Below, one piece after another: positions 56,621 to 64,000 of a stretch of DNA of 64,000 nt. This DNA is from Nitratireductor kimnyeongensis (GTDB lineage Bacteria > Pseudomonadota > Alphaproteobacteria > Rhizobiales > Rhizobiaceae), in NCBI RefSeq assembly GCF_019891395.1, contig NZ_CP078143.1, positions 1,836,001-1,900,000 on the forward strand, read 5' to 3'. The notes under the pieces are model-generated. The model had not been told where the DNA came from and made no database searches. It saw only the letters and a list, made by a program, of their open reading frames with translations. The position numbers and the translations under genes are program-made. The stretch's first letter is position 1; each line of letters begins with the position of its first letter.

Positions 56621-58516
56621 TTGGGAAAAAGCGCAAAGACGCCCGCCAAGGGTGATGAGAAGGCCGCGCGCACCGCTAAAGGCGGATCGGGCAGCAAAAC
56701 GTCAGCCAAGAAGGCGGCATCCACGGCAAAAAAGCCGGCCGCGAAATCGGCAGCCGGTTCATCAAAGAAGTCAGCACCGAAGGCAGCGGCTAAACCTGCG
56801 GCACCAGCCCGCAAGACCGCGCCGAAAAAAGCACCGGCATCCGGCAAGGCCAAGATCGCGCGGCCGTGGGTGGAGCATTATCCCGAGGGCGTTCCTGCGG
56901 AAATGGGAGACTTTCCCAACAGTTCGCTTGGCGAGTTGCTGGTGGATGCCTGCAAGAGCTTCGGTGATCGCCCTGCCTTCACCTGTATGGGCAAGTCGCT
57001 GAGCTACAGCGGCCTTGAGGAGATGTCGCGGCACTTCGCAGGCTATCTGCAAACGCTGGGGCTCAAACGCGGTGCGCGCATTGCGTTGATGATGCCCAAC
57101 GTGCTGCAGTATCCCGTTGCCATGATGGCTGTTTTGCGCGCTGGTTATGTTGTGGTGAATGTCAATCCGCTCTACACGCCGCGTGAGCTGGAACACCAGC
57201 TCAACGATGCCGGCGCGGAAGCCATCGTCATCCTCGAAAATTTCGCCCACACGCTGGAAGCCATTGCTTCGAAAACGTCGGTCAAACACGTGGTCGTTGC
57301 CTCGATGGGCGAGCTTCTGGGACTCAAGGGCCACATCGTCAATTTCGTGGTCCGCCGGGTCAAGAAAATGGTGCCGGCATGGTCTTTGCCGGGACATGTC
57401 TCTTTCAAGGAGGCGGTCAAGAAAGGCGCTTCCACAGGCTACAGGCCGGTGGAGATCGCGCTGTCGGAGAATGCCTTCCTGCAGTATACGGGCGGCACGA
57501 CAGGCGTCTCCAAGGGAGCGACGCTCACGCACAGCAATGTTCTGGCCAATGTAATCCAGAACGAACTGTGGTTCCGCAGCGCCTATATCGGCAAGGCGAA
57601 ACCCGAGGCGCCGGTGCTCATCTGTGCCTTGCCGCTCTATCACATCTACGCGCTCACGGTGAACGCGCTGATGGGCATGAAGCTTGGCGGGAACAACGTC
57701 CTGATTCCCAATCCGCGCGACATTCCCGCCTTCGTAAAAGAGCTGCAGAAATACGACTTCCACATCTTTCCGGGGCTCAACACGCTGTTCAACGCGCTCC
57801 TGAACAATGAGGATTTCTGCAAGCTGCCTTTCAAGAGTTTGCTCGTCACCTTCGGTGGCGGCATGGCGGTGCAACGCGCTGTTGCCGAGCGTTGGCAGAA
57901 GCTCACCGGCTGCGTGATATCGCAGGGCTATGGTCTGTCGGAAACCTCACCGGTAGCGACGGTAAACAGCTTTGCGGCAAAGGAGTTCACCGGCACGATC
58001 GGCTATCCGATTTCGTCCACTGACGTCGTCATCCGTGACGACAAGGGCAAGAACCTGCCCTTCGGCAAGGTCGGCGAAATCTGCATTCGCGGCCCGCAGG
58101 TCATGGCCGGCTACTGGAATCGCCCGGACGAGACCGCCAAGGTCATGACCGAGGATGGGTTTTTCCGCTCCGGTGACATGGGCACGATGGATGAGACCGG
58201 CCAGGTCACCATTGTCGATCGCAAGAAGGACATGATCGTTGTCTCCGGCTTCAAGGTCTTCCCCAACGAGGTGGAAGACGTGATCGCCAATCATCCGGGC
58301 GTGCTGGAAGCGGCGATTATCGGCGTGGAGGATGAGCATTCCGGCGAGGTTCCGAAGCTCTTCGTGGTCCGCAAGGATGCGAACCTGACGGAAGAGGACC
58401 TCAAGGCGTTCTGCAAGGAAAACCTCACCGGCTACAAGCGCCCGAAATATGTTGAGTTCCGCGACGAACTGCCGAAATCCAATGTCGGCAAGATCCTGCG
58501 CAAGGAATTGCGCTGA
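56621..58516 (+). CDS. fadD: Long-chain acyl-CoA ligase with Lys/Ala-rich N-terminal tail
   Basis: A 631-residue AMP-forming ligase activating fatty acids to acyl-CoA. The catalytic part has the P-loop QYTGGTTGVSKGATLTH, GYGLSETSPV, the SGDMG/DRKKDMI hinge and the acetylation-type Lys in PKSNVGKILRKEL. It is preceded by about 80 residues with 20 lysines, many alanines, serines and prolines (KKAASTAKKPAAKSAAG), like histone H1 tails. The best start is TTG at 56621, with GGAGG five bases upstream; the frame is open to 56555 without a ribosome site. The downstream in-frame Met comes only after the tail, so the tail is part of the protein unless a later start is used. Confidence 0.9.
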   Translation: MGKSAKTPAKGDEKAARTAKGGSGSKTSAKKAASTAKKPAAKSAAGSSKKSAPKAAAKPAAPARKTAPKKAPASGKAKIARPWVEHYPEGVPAEMGDFPNSSLGELLVDACKSFGDRPAFTCMGKSLSYSGLEEMSRHFAGYLQTLGLKRGARIALMMPNVLQYPVAMMAVLRAGYVVVNVNPLYTPRELEHQLNDAGAEAIVILENFAHTLEAIASKTSVKHVVVASMGELLGLKGHIVNFVVRRVKKMVPAWSLPGHVSFKEAVKKGASTGYRPVEIALSENAFLQYTGGTTGVSKGATLTHSNVLANVIQNELWFRSAYIGKAKPEAPVLICALPLYHIYALTVNALMGMKLGGNNVLIPNPRDIPAFVKELQKYDFHIFPGLNTLFNALLNNEDFCKLPFKSLLVTFGGGMAVQRAVAERWQKLTGCVISQGYGLSETSPVATVNSFAAKEFTGTIGYPISSTDVVIRDDKGKNLPFGKVGEICIRGPQVMAGYWNRPDETAKVMTEDGFFRSGDMGTMDETGQVTIVDRKKDMIVVSGFKVFPNEVEDVIANHPGVLEAAIIGVEDEHSGEVPKLFVVRKDANLTEEDLKAFCKENLTGYKRPKYVEFRDELPKSNVGKILRKELR

Positions 58517-58522
58517 AACGTA

Positions 58523-58576
58523 AAGGCCCGCGCCCGGTTTGAATTGACCCTTAAAGTTGCGCGGGCCTTCATTTTC
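58523..58576 (+). terminator. Terminator of the acyl-CoA ligase gene
   Basis: AAGGCCCGCGC (58523-58533) and GCGCGGGCCTT (58559-58569) are perfect arms with a 25-base loop, followed by CATTTTC. Confidence 0.75.
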
Positions 58577-58590
58577 GTGGCTCTGGCGTT

Positions 58591-58741
58591 GTGCGTGGTT
58601 CGACAAGCTCACCATGAGGGAGGATGAAGCTGGCGGGATCGGTGGCCACCGCTAGGAGCGTTTCATTTGCGTTGTCTCATGATCGGATTTCGCATGGCGC
58701 AACCAGCCACCTTCCTCATGGTGAGTTGTCGAACCACGCAC
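58591..58741. repeat. Long inverted repeat, dispersed-repeat type
   Basis: The left arm (58591-58623, containing GTTCGACAAGCTCACCATGA) and the right arm (58710-58741, containing TCATGGTGAGTTGTCGAAC) are near-perfect inverted copies of about 30 bp around an 86-bp core. A second small perfect hairpin follows at 58741-58759 (CCGCGTTG-ATG-CAACGCGG). Sequences of this kind are common dispersed intergenic repeats. No ORF in the block is credible. Confidence 0.7.
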
Positions 58742-58772
58742 CGCGTTGATGCAACGCGGTTGCCCTGATCGT

Positions 58773-59666
58773 TTAAAGCGCCACCCGCCCCTCCGCCGCC
58801 CTTCGAGCGAGAATGATCGCGCCGTCCACAGCATCGCCGTCGGCGGGTTTCAGGCGGCGGCGCACATCGGGCGAGAGCCAGGGCTCCAGCGGGCCTGAAA
58901 GCCCTCCAAGCAGCGTCACGCGCGGTGCGTTCTGGTCGAAAAGCGTGCGCACAAGCATGTCGATCTGCGCTGCTGCATTCTGCACGATGCGCCTGGCGGC
59001 GGCGTCGCCCTGATCGGCGTGGCGCAGCACCATGGGCGCGAAAGTGGCATAATCGGTTGCGCTTGCTCCGTCCATCCAGGCAACAACGTCTGCCGGATCA
59101 TCCTCGAAGCGGCGCATCACTTCGGTCAGAAGCGCGCTTTGCGGAATGCGTCCGTCATGGCCCTGCAGTGCGGCACGCACGGCATTGAGGCCGATATCAG
59201 CACCGCTTCCCTCATCGGAAATCGGAAAACCGTAGCCGCCAATGCGCAGATGCTTTCCATCCACGATGCCAAGCCCCACCGAACCTGTTCCCGCAATGGC
59301 GATAGCGCCATCGAGACCCGAATGCGCGCCGAGACACGCCGTGTCGCTATCGCTGGCAAAAACGATGCTGGCGAAGGGGTGCGATAGCGCCTGAAACGCC
59401 TCGATGGCCCCCTTGCGGCGCATGCCGGCAAGACCGATCCCGGCATGAATGCGGGCGATCTCTGCCTCGCCAAAGCCCGCTTCCTCGATTGCGGCGTCCA
59501 CTGCGCGCCGGACCGAGGCCCAGGCCGCTTCAACGCCGAGCCTCGTGGTGGCCGGGCCGGAAAGGCCCTGACCGAGCACGGCACCTGCTACATCCTCTAT
59601 GCGGGCCCGGCAGCCCGTACCGCCACCATCGACGCCGAGATAAAAATGGCTCGTCCCGCCGCTCAT
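58773..59666 (-). CDS. N-acetylglucosamine kinase-like ATPase (BadF/BadG family)
   Basis: A 297-residue sugar kinase-fold protein. The phosphate-1 loop is YLGVDGGGTGCRARI; the later IAGTGSVGLG is the phosphate-2 motif, and GGYGFPISDEGSGADIG is typical of GlcNAc kinases of this family. The start at 59666 overlaps the murA stop as ATGA, so the two are coupled. It probably phosphorylates an amino sugar recovered from the wall or environment. Confidence 0.87.
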   Translation of the reverse strand: MSGGTSHFYLGVDGGGTGCRARIEDVAGAVLGQGLSGPATTRLGVEAAWASVRRAVDAAIEEAGFGEAEIARIHAGIGLAGMRRKGAIEAFQALSHPFASIVFASDSDTACLGAHSGLDGAIAIAGTGSVGLGIVDGKHLRIGGYGFPISDEGSGADIGLNAVRAALQGHDGRIPQSALLTEVMRRFEDDPADVVAWMDGASATDYATFAPMVLRHADQGDAAARRIVQNAAAQIDMLVRTLFDQNAPRVTLLGGLSGPLEPWLSPDVRRRLKPADGDAVDGAIILARRAAEGRVAL

Positions 59667-60919
59667 TTCTGCAACCGCTCGATTGTCGCGCCGCATTGCG
59701 CCAGTTTTCGGTCAAGCTGCTCATAGCCGCGGTCGAGGTGGTAGACGCGGTTGATAATGGTTTCGCCTTTCGCGGCAAGCGCTGCAAGCACAAGGCAGAC
59801 CGAGGCGCGCAGATCCGTTGCCATCACCTGCGCCCCTTTGAGCGGCTTGCCACCCCGGACCACGGCAGTCGTGCCCTGTAGGGTGATGTCGGCACCGAGC
59901 CGCGCCAGTTCCGGCACATGCATGAACCGGTTCTCGAAAATCGTCTCGCGGATGAGCGATGTTCCGTCGACGCAGCAGGCGAGCGCCATGAACTGCGCCT
60001 GAAGGTCTGTCGGAAAGCCCGGATAGGGTTCTGTGGTGAGGTCGGTCGTGCGCAGCGCGCCGCTTCTCGAAACCACCAGGCCCCGGTCGCTCGGCCACAC
60101 ATTCACGCCCATCACCTCCAGCGCCTGGATCACGGCAGCGAGGTTTTCCATGCGCGCGTTCACCAGTTCCAGCGCCCCGCCGGTGATGGCTGCCGCCACC
60201 GCATAGGTCCCGGCCTCGATCCGGTCGGGGATGACGTGATGCGCCGCCTTCTTCCATTGAGCGCCGCCCTCGATGATGATGCGATGAGTCCCGGCCCCGT
60301 CAATCTTTGCGCCCATGGCGTTGAGGCAGGCGGCAAGGTCAGTCACTTCGGGCTCGCGCGCCGCGTTCAGGATTTCGGTTTCGCCGTGCGCTGCAGTCGC
60401 CGCCATCATTGCCGTCTCCGTCGCGCCCACCGAAGGTGAACTCAGGATGACCCGCGTACCCCGCAGCCCGCTGGCTGCACGAGCGACGATCAGCCCTTCC
60501 TCAATGCCGATCTCCGCCCCCAGCATTTCAAGCGCTTTCAGGTGCATGTCCACCGGACGCGCGCCGATGGCGCAGCCACCGGGCAGCGAAACCCGCGCCT
60601 CGCCGAACCGCGCCAGCAATGGCCCGAGAAACAGGACCGTGGCCCGCATCCGGCGCACGGTTTCATAGGAGACTTCGCAAGAAACCATCGCACTGGCGTC
60701 TATCGCCGCCGAGTGGGCGTTGCGCTTCACCGACGCACCGTAGAGCTCGGCGACCCTGAGCATGTTCTCCACATCTGATACCAGCGGAAGATTCGACAGT
60801 TCCAGAGGGTATGGGCTCAAAAGCGCAGCCGCGATCTGCGGCAGTGCCGCATTCTTTGCACCGGCGATGGCGACGGTCCCGTAAAGCGGATGGCCGCCTG
60901 TAATTTTCAGTCTGTCCAT
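59663..60919 (-). CDS. murA: UDP-N-acetylglucosamine 1-carboxyvinyltransferase-like enzyme
   Basis: A 418-residue EPT-family enzyme. The catalytic residues of MurA are present: Lys22-Asn23 in GAKNAAL and Cys116 in [13 protein letters not shown]. It would transfer enolpyruvate to UDP-GlcNAc, the first committed step of peptidoglycan synthesis. The context is unusual for the housekeeping gene: it is coupled to a GlcNAc-type kinase and divergent from an RpiR regulator. It may be a second, regulated copy; the window cannot show whether another murA exists. Confidence 0.9.
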   Translation of the reverse strand: MDRLKITGGHPLYGTVAIAGAKNAALPQIAAALLSPYPLELSNLPLVSDVENMLRVAELYGASVKRNAHSAAIDASAMVSCEVSYETVRRMRATVLFLGPLLARFGEARVSLPGGCAIGARPVDMHLKALEMLGAEIGIEEGLIVARAASGLRGTRVILSSPSVGATETAMMAATAAHGETEILNAAREPEVTDLAACLNAMGAKIDGAGTHRIIIEGGAQWKKAAHHVIPDRIEAGTYAVAAAITGGALELVNARMENLAAVIQALEVMGVNVWPSDRGLVVSRSGALRTTDLTTEPYPGFPTDLQAQFMALACCVDGTSLIRETIFENRFMHVPELARLGADITLQGTTAVVRGGKPLKGAQVMATDLRASVCLVLAALAAKGETIINRVYHLDRGYEQLDRKLAQCGATIERLQK

Positions 60920-60992
60920 GATCGCGGCTCCGAGAACGCCGAATGTCAGAGCGCAGTCTCTATCGGGGAATTCCTTTGATCAAGCCCATCTG

Positions 60993-61007
60993 GGAATATA
61001 TTATTCC
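60993..61007. promoter_or_regulatory. Candidate RpiR operator
   Basis: GGAATA-TAT-TATTCC has perfect arms and lies midway between the divergent murA and rpiR genes. Related pieces flank it: GGAATTCC at 60967-60974, and CAATTCC and GGATTCC-like half-sites at 61014-61029. One regulator could control both directions. Confidence 0.55.
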
Positions 61008-61083
61008 ATTTCTCAATTCCTACGGGATTCCCCTGAGGACGAAACTGTTCTAGCCTCGCAACAACGATCCCCGAAAGGAAGCC

Positions 61084-61944
61084 ATGTCTGTCCTGAAGAT
61101 CATCGACGCGCAGCTTGAGACCATGGCGCCGGCCGACCGGCAGATCGGCCAGTTCATCGTCGACAATCCCGACCGCGTGCTCAGGCTCTCCTCCGCGGCC
61201 TTGGCGGAAGAGACCGGCCGCAGCCAGTCGAGCGTGGTGAAGTTCAGCCAGAAACTCGGCTTCTCGGGTTATCAGGATCTGAAGCTGGCGGTCAGCAAGG
61301 CCAAGGCGCAGGAATGGCAGGTGCCGCCGGGCATGATCCACTCCACCATCGAGATTGGCGACAGCCACGCCACGATTTCGCAGAAGCTGATCTCAAGCAA
61401 GCTTCTCTCCATGCAGCAGACCATCGCCGCCAATCACGAGCCGGAGATAGCGCGAGCGCTTGAGTCATTGGATGCCGCGCGCCGCATTCACATTGCCGGT
61501 GTCGGTGCGTCTTCACTGGTCGCGCGCGACTTTTCCTACAAGCTGCAAAAGCTTGGCCGCAATGCCCTGCATGACAGCGACAGTCACGTGCAGATGGCCA
61601 ATGTTTCCTCGCTGGGCGAAGAGGATGTGCTCTTTGCACTGTCTTACTCCGGGACCAGCATCGAGACGGTGCGCATTGCCGAGCTCGCAAAGGCGCGCGG
61701 CGCGACTGTCATCTCCGTCACCGGCCTGCAGCAGAATCCGCTGATGCGCGTTGCCGACATTCGCCTGCACACGGTGGCCGACGAGGAACGGGTGCGCTCC
61801 TCCGCCATCACGTCGCGCGATGCGCAGCTCACTTTGATGGACTTCCTGTTCATCCTCATCCTGCAGCGCCAGCCGGATGCGAACGACTATGTCCACGACA
61901 GCGAAGCGTCGGTGTCCGCACTGAAGATGCCGGCGGCAAAGTAG
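61084..61944 (+). CDS. RpiR/MurR-family transcriptional regulator
   Basis: A 286-residue regulator with the N-terminal HTH_6 (LRLSSAALAEETGRSQSSVVKFSQKLGFSGYQDLK) and a C-terminal SIS phosphosugar-binding domain (HIAGVGASSLVARDFSYKLQ, LFALSYSGTSIETVRIAELAKARGATVI). It is divergent from murA and the kinase gene, with an inverted repeat between them, so it likely senses a phosphorylated amino sugar. AAAGGAAG precedes the ATG. Confidence 0.93.
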   Translation: MSVLKIIDAQLETMAPADRQIGQFIVDNPDRVLRLSSAALAEETGRSQSSVVKFSQKLGFSGYQDLKLAVSKAKAQEWQVPPGMIHSTIEIGDSHATISQKLISSKLLSMQQTIAANHEPEIARALESLDAARRIHIAGVGASSLVARDFSYKLQKLGRNALHDSDSHVQMANVSSLGEEDVLFALSYSGTSIETVRIAELAKARGATVISVTGLQQNPLMRVADIRLHTVADEERVRSSAITSRDAQLTLMDFLFILILQRQPDANDYVHDSEASVSALKMPAAK

Positions 61945-61948
61945 AAGA

Positions 61949-62941
61949 TCAGTAGGTGGCTTTGCGGGCGGTCTCGCTGGGGCGCTCACCGAAGGTCTTG
62001 CGGTAGTCGGCGGCAAAGCGTCCGAGATGGCTGAACCCCCAGCGCAGCGCTGTTTCCGTTACCGAAATTTCCCCTTGAGCATTTTCCAGATCGAACCGCA
62101 CGCGGCGCAGACGCTCAAGCGTCAGCGCGTGCATGGGCGAAAGACCATGCGTGCGTTTGTAGGCAAGCTGCAGCGCTCGTGCGCCGACACCCGATGCCGC
62201 CGCGATGGCGGTCAGGGTGATCGGGCGGTGCGCATTCTCCCTGATGAACGCGTCGGCCCGCTTCACCTGCCGCGGCGCCGCCTCGTGCCTTGTGTCAAAG
62301 AAAGCGGAGAGATTGTGCGGCTGGAGTCTCAGAAGCGCCTCGAGAATGCGCTGCTCGTGGAACGCGGCGCAAAGGTTCAGAACCTGCTTTTCGGGCTTGT
62401 TGGCGGCGCGGAACATCGCATTGACCAGATTGCGCCATGAAGCAAGCTCGGGTCGTGTGAAATCGATCACCGGATCGAACACCACCGGTCCCGGCAGCGG
62501 GCGCTCGCAGAGCTGCTCGGCGAAGCCCATGAACGAGGCTTTGGGGATCTGCACCAGAACCTGTTCGCACCCGGCCCACCAGCGCATGGAGGTTTCGCGG
62601 TCGGCATTGAGCAACGCCGCCCTGCCGCCATCGCTCAGAAACTCCTTCCGGTTGTGTTTGATGGTCGCGCAGCCGGAAATCGGCAGTTGGATCAGATAGA
62701 AGGTTTCGAGCGCGCCGGGGTCGATCAGAACATCGGCACCGTAGCTGATATAGTTGAGGGAAACGAGGAGGCCCGGCTGGTGGTTTTGCTCCGCGCGAAA
62801 CCGTCCGCCACCGACCACTTCCAGCCGGTGGTTGCAGAATTTCCGGGCAACCTTCTCCCGTGCACAGTCCAGATCGTCCGTTTGAAAAAGGGCGTGGCTG
62901 GACAACGGGCGGTCGCCCCACTCCTCCCGGGCGATCACCAT
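61949..62941 (-). CDS. AraC-family transcriptional regulator
   Basis: A 330-residue protein. The N-terminal half resembles the AraC-binding-like domain (ISYGADVLIDPGALETFYLIQLPISG), and the C-terminal double HTH has AIAAASGVGARALQLAYKRTHG and the second helix-turn-helix TETALRWGFSHLGRFAADYRKTFGERPSE. It is divergent from the cupin gene and the flavin monooxygenase, which are likely targets. Convergent with rpiR, with 4 bp between. Confidence 0.92.
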   Translation of the reverse strand: MVIAREEWGDRPLSSHALFQTDDLDCAREKVARKFCNHRLEVVGGGRFRAEQNHQPGLLVSLNYISYGADVLIDPGALETFYLIQLPISGCATIKHNRKEFLSDGGRAALLNADRETSMRWWAGCEQVLVQIPKASFMGFAEQLCERPLPGPVVFDPVIDFTRPELASWRNLVNAMFRAANKPEKQVLNLCAAFHEQRILEALLRLQPHNLSAFFDTRHEAAPRQVKRADAFIRENAHRPITLTAIAAASGVGARALQLAYKRTHGLSPMHALTLERLRRVRFDLENAQGEISVTETALRWGFSHLGRFAADYRKTFGERPSETARKATY

Positions 62942-63103
62942 TCCCGGAGTTTAGCAGCTGTTTTGGTTTCTCCAAGATTTGTCCTGGTTTCTCGCCAAAA
63001 CCGGTCTGTTTTTTTCGTTTTTCGGATATTCGGTTCAGTTTCCGGATATTTTTCCCGATCGCTTACAGGCACCATGAAACTCCGTGATCAAGGGAGGAAA
63101 ATC

Positions 63104-63556
63104 ATGGAAAAGGAACTCGAAAAAGGCGTCACCGCGAACGGTGAAGGCTATGCCGGCAAGGAATGGAACATTCTCGGTCAGGTCTATTTTCCCAAGGCCA
63201 CCTGCGATTCCACCTTCGCCTTTGAGACCAACAGCGACCCGGGCCAGTTCGTGCCGGTTCATGTTCATCCCACGCAGGAAGAGTTCATTCTTGTGCAGGA
63301 GGGCGAGCTGGATCTGAAGCTCGACGGCAAGTGGATGAAGGCAAAGGCGGGCGATTTGGTGCGCATGCCGCGCGGCGTTCCGCATGGCTATTTCAACAAG
63401 TCCGACAAGCCGGCCCGCGCTCTCTTCTGGGTTTCGCCGGCGCGCAAGCTCGAAGCCCTGTTCGAGACGCTGCACAACATGACCGACCCGGAAGAGGTGG
63501 TGAAGGTTTCGGCCCTTCACGAAGTGGATTTCCTGCCACCGGAAGCAAACGACTAG
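63104..63556 (+). CDS. Cupin domain protein
   Basis: A 150-residue single cupin. The metal-binding motif 1 is VPVHVHPTQEEFILVQEGELD (His, His and Glu ligands), and motif 2 is LVRMPRGVPHGYFN. The start at 63104 follows AGGGAGG. The longer in-frame reading into the AraC gene is a shadow. It lies upstream of a flavin monooxygenase gene (143 bp) and downstream of a divergent AraC regulator. Confidence 0.9.
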   Translation: MEKELEKGVTANGEGYAGKEWNILGQVYFPKATCDSTFAFETNSDPGQFVPVHVHPTQEEFILVQEGELDLKLDGKWMKAKAGDLVRMPRGVPHGYFNKSDKPARALFWVSPARKLEALFETLHNMTDPEEVVKVSALHEVDFLPPEAND

Positions 63557-63699
63557 CGCCAGGCGCTTTGGCCGGGTCCTGAAGGGAGCCGGCCCGAACC
63601 CGATAACAATCAAGGCCGGCAAGGGACCTTTGGCGACGTGGCAACACGCGGCGCGGGGAGGCGCGCGTCCAGAATTTGCCGGACGGGAGGAACGACAAC

Positions 63700-64000
63700 A
63701 TGACAACACGAAAGCATGTCTGCGTGATCGGCGCCGGCGTCAGCGGTCTTGCCGCCGCCCGCTCCTTCAAGAAGCGGGGCCACCGGGTGACCGTTCTTGA
63801 ACGCAGCCACGAACTGGGCGGGGTCTGGGAGCCCTCACGCTCCTATCCGGATGTACAGACGCAGAGCCCCAAGGATCTCTATCGCTACACCGACAAGGCG
63901 ATGCCGAAGGATTTTCCCGAATGGCCGAAGGGCCCGCAGGTCTTCTCCTACCTGTCGGATTATGCAGACGACCACGGCTTACGACCGCTGATCCGATTCA
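63700..64000 (+). CDS. Flavin-containing monooxygenase / NAD(P)-binding oxidoreductase, N-terminal part
   Basis: The frame opens at ATG 63700 (GGGAGG upstream) and runs off the window end after 100 codons. The FAD Rossmann motif VIGAGVSGLAAARSFKKRGH followed by VTVLERSHELGGVW is typical of FMO and related flavoproteins. The stretch SYPDVQTQSPKDLYRYTD also fits FMOs. Likely co-regulated with the cupin gene. Confidence 0.88.
   Translation, partial: MTTRKHVCVIGAGVSGLAAARSFKKRGHRVTVLERSHELGGVWEPSRSYPDVQTQSPKDLYRYTDKAMPKDFPEWPKGPQVFSYLSDYADDHGLRPLIRF

Noticed and set aside
56771..57874. 367-codon frame antisense to the acyl-CoA ligase
   Set aside because: No protein features; overlaps a certain catalytic domain.
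58652..58834. 60-codon minus-strand frame
   Set aside because: It lies mostly within the inverted-repeat block and runs into the kinase gene; no coding character.

Overview
The window reads as the chromosome of an alphaproteobacterium, most likely of the order Hyphomicrobiales (Rhizobiales). The pointers are a class II (CP4-like) AroA, a TIGR02300-type acidic protein beside tRNA-Ala(GGC), the ubiE-ubiB-coaBC and aroA-cmk-rpsA neighbourhoods, high GC with dense ATGA-coupled operons, and many ABC/TRAP uptake systems. Genus is not assigned. There is no CRISPR array, rRNA operon, prophage or recognisable insertion sequence.

Layout. 1-5.2 kb: the end of prfC, a 1-Cys peroxiredoxin, a secreted MliC-like protein, an ArsR/SRPBCC/VOC/VOC operon and a pirin. 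5.2-10.4 kb (minus): GNAT, coaBC, a PIN-type toxin-antitoxin pair, ubiB and ubiE. 10.5-20 kb: nucleoside salvage and uptake. add and upp are on plus; deoA, a PNP, cdd, two permeases and an ATPase are on minus, with a GIY-YIG nuclease gene inserted between the ATPase and permease genes and bounded by an exact 21-bp direct repeat. 20-27.4 kb: slyX, a low-GC DUF2971 gene, rpsA, cmk, an unusual SDR, aroA, the TIGR02300 gene and tRNA-Ala. 27.5-31.2 kb: GST, then a GntR/DapA-like/Ldh-like cluster that may belong to hydroxyproline-type catabolism.

31.4-39.3 kb is the most unusual segment. A LuxR regulator with a degenerate receiver and a class III cyclase-TPR protein flank a 1387-residue fusion of a cytochrome P450, a two-helix membrane hairpin, an unassigned domain and a DyP-type peroxidase. 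A Crp/Fnr regulator with a cyclic-nucleotide-type cassette follows. This looks like a self-contained cNMP-regulated, membrane-bound, two-heme oxidase module.

39.5-55.6 kb holds three uptake systems: an Opp-type ABC operon with fused ATPases, a TRAP operon with a UspA partner (TeaABCD-like layout), and a dppABCDF operon on minus next to a LysR regulator. 55.9-64 kb: a DUF924 protein, an acyl-CoA ligase with a histone-H1-like Lys/Ala-rich N-terminal tail, a murA/GlcNAc-kinase pair opposite an RpiR regulator, an AraC regulator, a cupin, and the start of a flavin monooxygenase cut by the window end.

All family calls come from reading translated sequence and motifs; no database search was run.
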